Part shown: positions 59,282 through 64,000 of the stretch, one piece after another | How the letters are laid out: each line of letters starts with the position of its first letter | How positions within the stretch are numbered: the first letter of the stretch is position 1 | NCBI GenBank assembly: GCA_964019695.1 | Contig: OZ026515.1 | Span: 132,516,849 to 132,580,848 of the forward strand | DNA length: 64,000 nt | Direction of reading: 5' to 3' | From: Loripinus fragilis | Taxonomy: Eukaryota; Mollusca; Bivalvia; Lucinida; Lucinidae | The notes under the pieces: generated by a model | Told to the model about the DNA's origin: nothing | Database searches by the model: none | What the model saw: the letters and a program-made list of their open reading frames with translations, nothing else | Made by a program: the position numbers and the translations under genes

Positions 59282-62200
59282 CCGAACACGTCTCTCCGTA
59301 TTGGACTGATTAACATTCAGGGTTTACAAAGCGAACGAACTAATAAAATTAATTCTCCAGAATTTATTAAGATATGTGAAAATCACGACATTTTACTTTT
59401 AACGGAGACTTGGACATCCGATTTATGCGATGTTTCTATCGATGGATTCGATCATATTGTTTTGAATAGGACTGAAAAGAAGCCCGGTACTAGGCGAAAT
59501 TCAGGGGGCCTAATTGTGTATATCAAATCCTGTTTTTTTGATAATAATACTTGTGTTAAGTGTGATGGGGATGACATAATCTGGTTTAAACTTAAGGACA
59601 AATTTATCATGGATAAACCACTGTATTTTTGTCTATGTTACGTACTTCCCTCAGGTACCACTAGAAATTCTATGGTTGAGACTTGCGTGTTTGATCGTCT
59701 ATTAGACTCTATTACCGATTTTGAAAATATGCACAGTGATTGCTCATTTATTGTTTGTGGGGATATGAATGCTCGTACACGTGAATCTCCCGATTATTTA
59801 ATTGATGATAACTTGCAACATGTGCCGCTGCCAGAGGAATATGTTTTAGATGATGATCTTTTACCCAGATACTCATTGGATAAAAATGGTTCAAATTCGA
59901 ATGGGCAAATGCTACTTGACTTCTGTAAGCAAACTTCCTTACGCATTGTAAATGGCAGATTTGGTTCAGATAAAATGATCGGGAGTTTCACATGTACAAC
60001 CAGTAGAGGTCAAAGTCTGGTGGACTATGTTTTAGCCAGTAAATCCGTACTTACCAAGATTGAATCTTTTGATGTGGGTGAGCCGAATATTTTATCTGAT
60101 CACCATCTCATATCATTTTCGCTTTCTATTTGCGCTGACACTGATACTCAAGCACAGGAAGCCCATATGTATGATCAGTGCGATTATAGATATTGTTGGA
60201 ATCCCGAAAAGGCCGAGAGCTTTGTAAAGAAACTTAGCTCATACGAATCATTGCAGGTATTTGAAGGTATGAAATCAAAGTTGGAAGAATCTGTTATTTT
60301 GTCAAACGATATTGATGAAAACCTTAAAACTTTCGTTTCTACTATTGAAAAATGTGCTTCACCATTATTTTTGCAAAAATTAAAGAAAAGAAATAGCTAT
60401 CACGAAGGTAAATCCAACACAGTTAATAATATGAGTAATGCCCCTTGGTTTAATGAAGATTGTGCTGAACGTCGTCGAATCTTTTATACATGTCTTAATT
60501 TGTATAGGGGGGATAAATCTAACGAAAATAGAATAAATATGGTAAACGCAAGGTCCCAATATAAAACATGTTTAAGAAAATCAAGATTGGCATATGATAA
60601 ATCTAAAACAGATAAATTATATAGATTCAAAATGCACGTGATTACTGGAAATTACTTAAGAGTGCATCTCAGAACCCCAGATCGAATATACCTTTATCAA
60701 CATTTGAGCGATATTTTAAGGCCATCAATACACCGGACAGTGCATTTTATGTACCGGATGATGATATTGTTGCATCAAATGACATGTATATTCGAGGTGT
60801 GTTGGATGTTATGTTTGAGGAGTTAAATTTACCTCTCTCAAGAAATGAAATATCAAAAGCAATTAAGCAACTTAAGAACAACAAGGGAGCGGGTCCAGAT
60901 AAAATGATTAATGAATTTTTTATTCATGGAGCAAACATTTTATTACCATATTTTGATGTTTTATTTAATACTATATTCAGTAATGGATATTTTCCACAAG
61001 ACTGGTCTCTAGGCGAAATCATTCCACTTCATAAAAAAGGGAGCATTAATAATGTTGACAATTATAGGGGGGTCACTCTATTAAGCACACTAGGTAAATT
61101 GTTTACGAGAATTTTGAATAACAGGCTAACGGATTGGGCTGAAGAATATGGCATATATGTTGAAGCGCAGGCTGGCTTCAGGGAAGCAATGGGAACCACT
61201 GATCACATTTTTCCTTACATGGACTAATTTCACATTACTTAAATGATAATAAGAAACTATTTTGTGCATTCATTGATTTTTCTAAGGCATTTGATTACAT
61301 TGTAAGGGATAACTTGTGGTATAAATTAATAAAACTTGGTATAAGGGGGAATATCTTAAATATTGTTATGTCAATGTATCAAAATGTGAAGTCTAAAGTT
61401 AAATTTGATGGAGAAAAAAGTGATACTTTTGCTTGTTATACAGGGGTACGTCAAGGTGAATGCTTGTCCCCATTTCTTTTCTCAATGTTCATTAATGATT
61501 TGGAAGATGAATTAATCCTTAATAATGTTCAGGGTTTAGATTTGGAGCATTTTAAAATATTTCTATTAATGCATGCTGACGATATCGTAGTATTTTCAGA
61601 AACTGCTGAGGGGCTTCAAAATGGGTTAAATTGTATGTATCAATATTGTCAAAAGTGGAAATTGTCAGTAAATACCCAGAAGTCAAAAGTTATGGTTTTT
61701 AGGAAGGGTGGGGTGCTTAGAAGAAATACACATTTCTATTATGGAGAACACGAACTTGAAATAGTTAGTAAATTTACTTATCTAGGAATTGTTTTTTCGA
61801 CTGGAGGTGCCTTTACTGAAGCACAACAGGCCTTGTCAGGACAGTCTCTTAAAGCTATCTTTATGTTAAATAAGTATATTCGTAAATTCGTCAATTTGAA
61901 GCCCCAACACATTCTGGATTTATTTGATAAGCTAATTCGGCCTATTTTGACTTACAGTGCGGAAGTCTGGGGGTTTACAACATCTATGATAACTGAAAGG
62001 GTACACCTTCAATTCTCTAAGAAACAATTAGGGATTAAGCAATGCACCCAAAATGATTTTGTATATGGTGAATTGGGTCGCACATCATTGTTAGTAGATC
62101 GCCATCTCCGAATTATAAAATACTGGTTAAAAATATGTAATGCTAATAGAAATAAGTATATATGGCATGTTTATAATGTATTATTGTCAGATATCAACCA

Positions 62201-62779
62201 GCATCCAAATTGGGTTAATTGGGTTTCATTGGTAAGGGATTTGTTGTCACGTCTAGGATTTTATTATGTATGGATACAACAAGGTGTAGGTAACACTAAC
62301 GCTTTTATGAGTGAGGTTCGACAAAGGTTAACTGACAATTTTGTACAAAACTGGAATTCACGCTTACTTGATTCAAGCCGAGCTTCGTGTTATAGAAATA
62401 TATCACTATTTGGTCATAAATTATATTTGGAATGTGTGACTGTTAAAAAATTTAGAATTGCTTTGTCCCGTTTGAGAACATCTTCTCACCGTTTGGAGAT
62501 TGAGGCAGGCCGCTGGTCGAGACCTGTACGGAAACCAATTGCTGAAAGGCTATGTTTTCTATGTAATACACTAGAAGACGAGTTTCACTTTATTTTAGAG
62601 TGTCCAGTTTATAGTGATTTTAGATCTCAGTATATTAAGAAGAAATTTTGGAAACGACCAAATATGCTAAAGTTTATAGAATTAATGACCTCTGAAAATC
62701 AAGCAGTCTTGCAAAAATTGGCATGTTATGTCCATAAATCGTTTGAATTAAGAAACGAAATGCTGTATAAATGGTGATT
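59282..62779 (+). pseudogene. LINE ORF2: endonuclease-reverse transcriptase with two frameshifts
   Basis: The endonuclease starts LRIGLINIQGL (from 59294), upstream of any ATG, with the catalytic Glu in LLLTETW (about 59393), GDMNAR (59761) and SDHHLISF (about 60098). The reverse transcriptase follows with NNKGAGPDKM (60880), FIDFSKAFD (motif A, about 61270), GVRQGECLSPFLFSMF (motif B) and HADDIVVF (motif C, about 61573). The C terminus has C-x2-C-x7-H-x4-C in LCFLCNTLEDEFHFILEC and ends at 62779. The frame moves at about 60630, consistent with one A lost before TGCACGTGATTAC, and again at about 61212. No internal stop occurs otherwise, so the copy is young. The element copies itself through target-primed reverse transcription. 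Confidence 0.85.
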
Positions 62780-63830
62780 TTATTAATTTCTTATATGATA
62801 ACTCTCAAATTGTGCCTTCTCCCAACACAAGATCTTCTTTTTGTATGAAAATTGTATGATATCCTGGTTGTCGAACATTTTATTATGAAATAATAGCAAA
62901 ACAAGTCTAAGAACTCTGTAAAACCTACAATTACATCAATTTTATCAAGTACATTACTGTATGTACGCGTATCTCTGGAACTATTATATGTAGAAAGCAC
63001 TTGGGTGAGTGCTCTGGGATTATTACTGAATTCAGGATTCTGAGACTGTCATTCCCTAGAAAGTCAGCCTCAGAATTCTGAAATTGGCAAAAAGTTAAAG
63101 CGTCTATGATTAGCTTTCAGTATCTCTGATTAATTTTTAGTCTATCTGAAGACATTTCATCATTCAAAAATTTAAATTATTGGTATAAGTGTTTTGGTAT
63201 AATTAATCAATACATGGACGAGACCCCAAATTCGGAATTTTGAGACTGATCGTCTGTAGAAAGTCAGCCTCAAAATACTGAAATTGGCAGATGATTATAG
63301 CTTCTCTGAATAATTTTCAGTCTGTCAGAAGACAATGTACCATTCACACACTTACAATGGTTTGTTTTTTTGAGTAATTTGAGGTTTTAGTGCCAATAGT
63401 TCATGATGTCTGAAGTTTTAACTTTTGCCCATGACATTACGATAATTTGAGCCATGGGTTAAGAAGTGCGCCTACCATGAGCGAACATCAAAGGCAGGCG
63501 CAGATCTCAGAATACGTAATGCCTAGTCTAGGTATGCAGCTTTGATGTTCAATAGTGTCGACATTCAGTGTATGTGTTGATTTGAAGATACCGTTCTCAA
63601 AAAGTGGCCGAACAACGGTACATGCATGAGGTTTGAGTGATGCTCATTGGTGGGATGCACAGTGTCTTCAAACAGGTTATATTGTCCTACATATATATGT
63701 ACATGCTCGTCAAATGTTCTTGAATTTGTACGTGTTTGCTTTCATGTCAACGTACTCAAATATTCTCTGTTTGTGTATTGTATGTAGCTCATAGGCCAGT
63801 AGGCCTTTTGCGAATAAAATTATCTATCTA

Positions 63831-63935
<105 letters not shown>

Positions 63936-64000
63936 TAAAAAGTCCGATTTCACAATAATATAACTTTATTTTCTTCTGTTCTACCGGTTTTACTGTTATA

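Overview
The window looks like AT-rich, repeat-saturated nuclear DNA of an invertebrate animal. A bivalve or other mollusc is my best inference, because several of the dispersed repeats resemble families I know from bivalve genomes. No search was possible, so the taxon is not proven.

The one recognisable host gene is on the minus strand and is only partly inside the window. Three exons encode the start of an extracellular ANF-receptor-type ligand-binding domain, as in receptor guanylate cyclases: a signal-peptide exon (43964-43643), a second exon (33279-33107) and a third (23445-23368). The splice phases agree (phase 1, then phase 0), and exon 3 has a GC donor. No kinase-homology or cyclase exon was found, so the gene should continue below 23368 or beyond the left edge. 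The two introns, 10.4 and 9.7 kb, consist largely of mobile elements.

Layout. 1-7 kb: a 4.4-kb inverted-repeat element (2364-6778) containing tRNA-derived SINEs, a MITE and a tandem array. 7-13 kb: a LINE 3' fragment split by a 5.27-kb element with long compound inverted repeats around a ~187-bp satellite. 13.8-16 kb: a mariner-like non-autonomous element with a nested MITE. 16.8-23 kb: Penelope-like 3' fragments, a nested TIR element, hairpin MITEs and a composite tandem-repeat element. 23.4-33.3 kb (intron 2): an almost full-length but dead Penelope-like retroelement, a truncated sibling, and three TIR elements, two with TTAA target sites. 33.3-43.6 kb (intron 1): a tandem array whose ~96-bp unit appears to be copied from the 3' end of exon 1 and its splice donor. 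It is interrupted by a 4.6-kb segment between 460-bp direct repeats that carries a His-Me-finger endonuclease remnant and a Mutator-like transposase remnant, and by several MITEs. 44-52 kb: hairpin MITEs, a decayed Ty3/Gypsy pol fragment and hairpin-rich repeats. 53-55.6 kb: a third Penelope-like copy broken by a LINE tail. 55.6-58.8 kb: a ~170-bp tandem array split by a second mariner-like element. 58.8-63.84 kb: a nearly complete LINE with endonuclease and reverse transcriptase, two frameshifts and a (TCTA)n tail, followed by a (TG)n microsatellite.

The most novel signal is the exon-derived tandem array in intron 1. Other unusual items are the His-Me endonuclease/Mutator-like composite, the satellite-bearing long-TIR element, and an internal segment found in opposite orientations in two copies of one mariner-like family.
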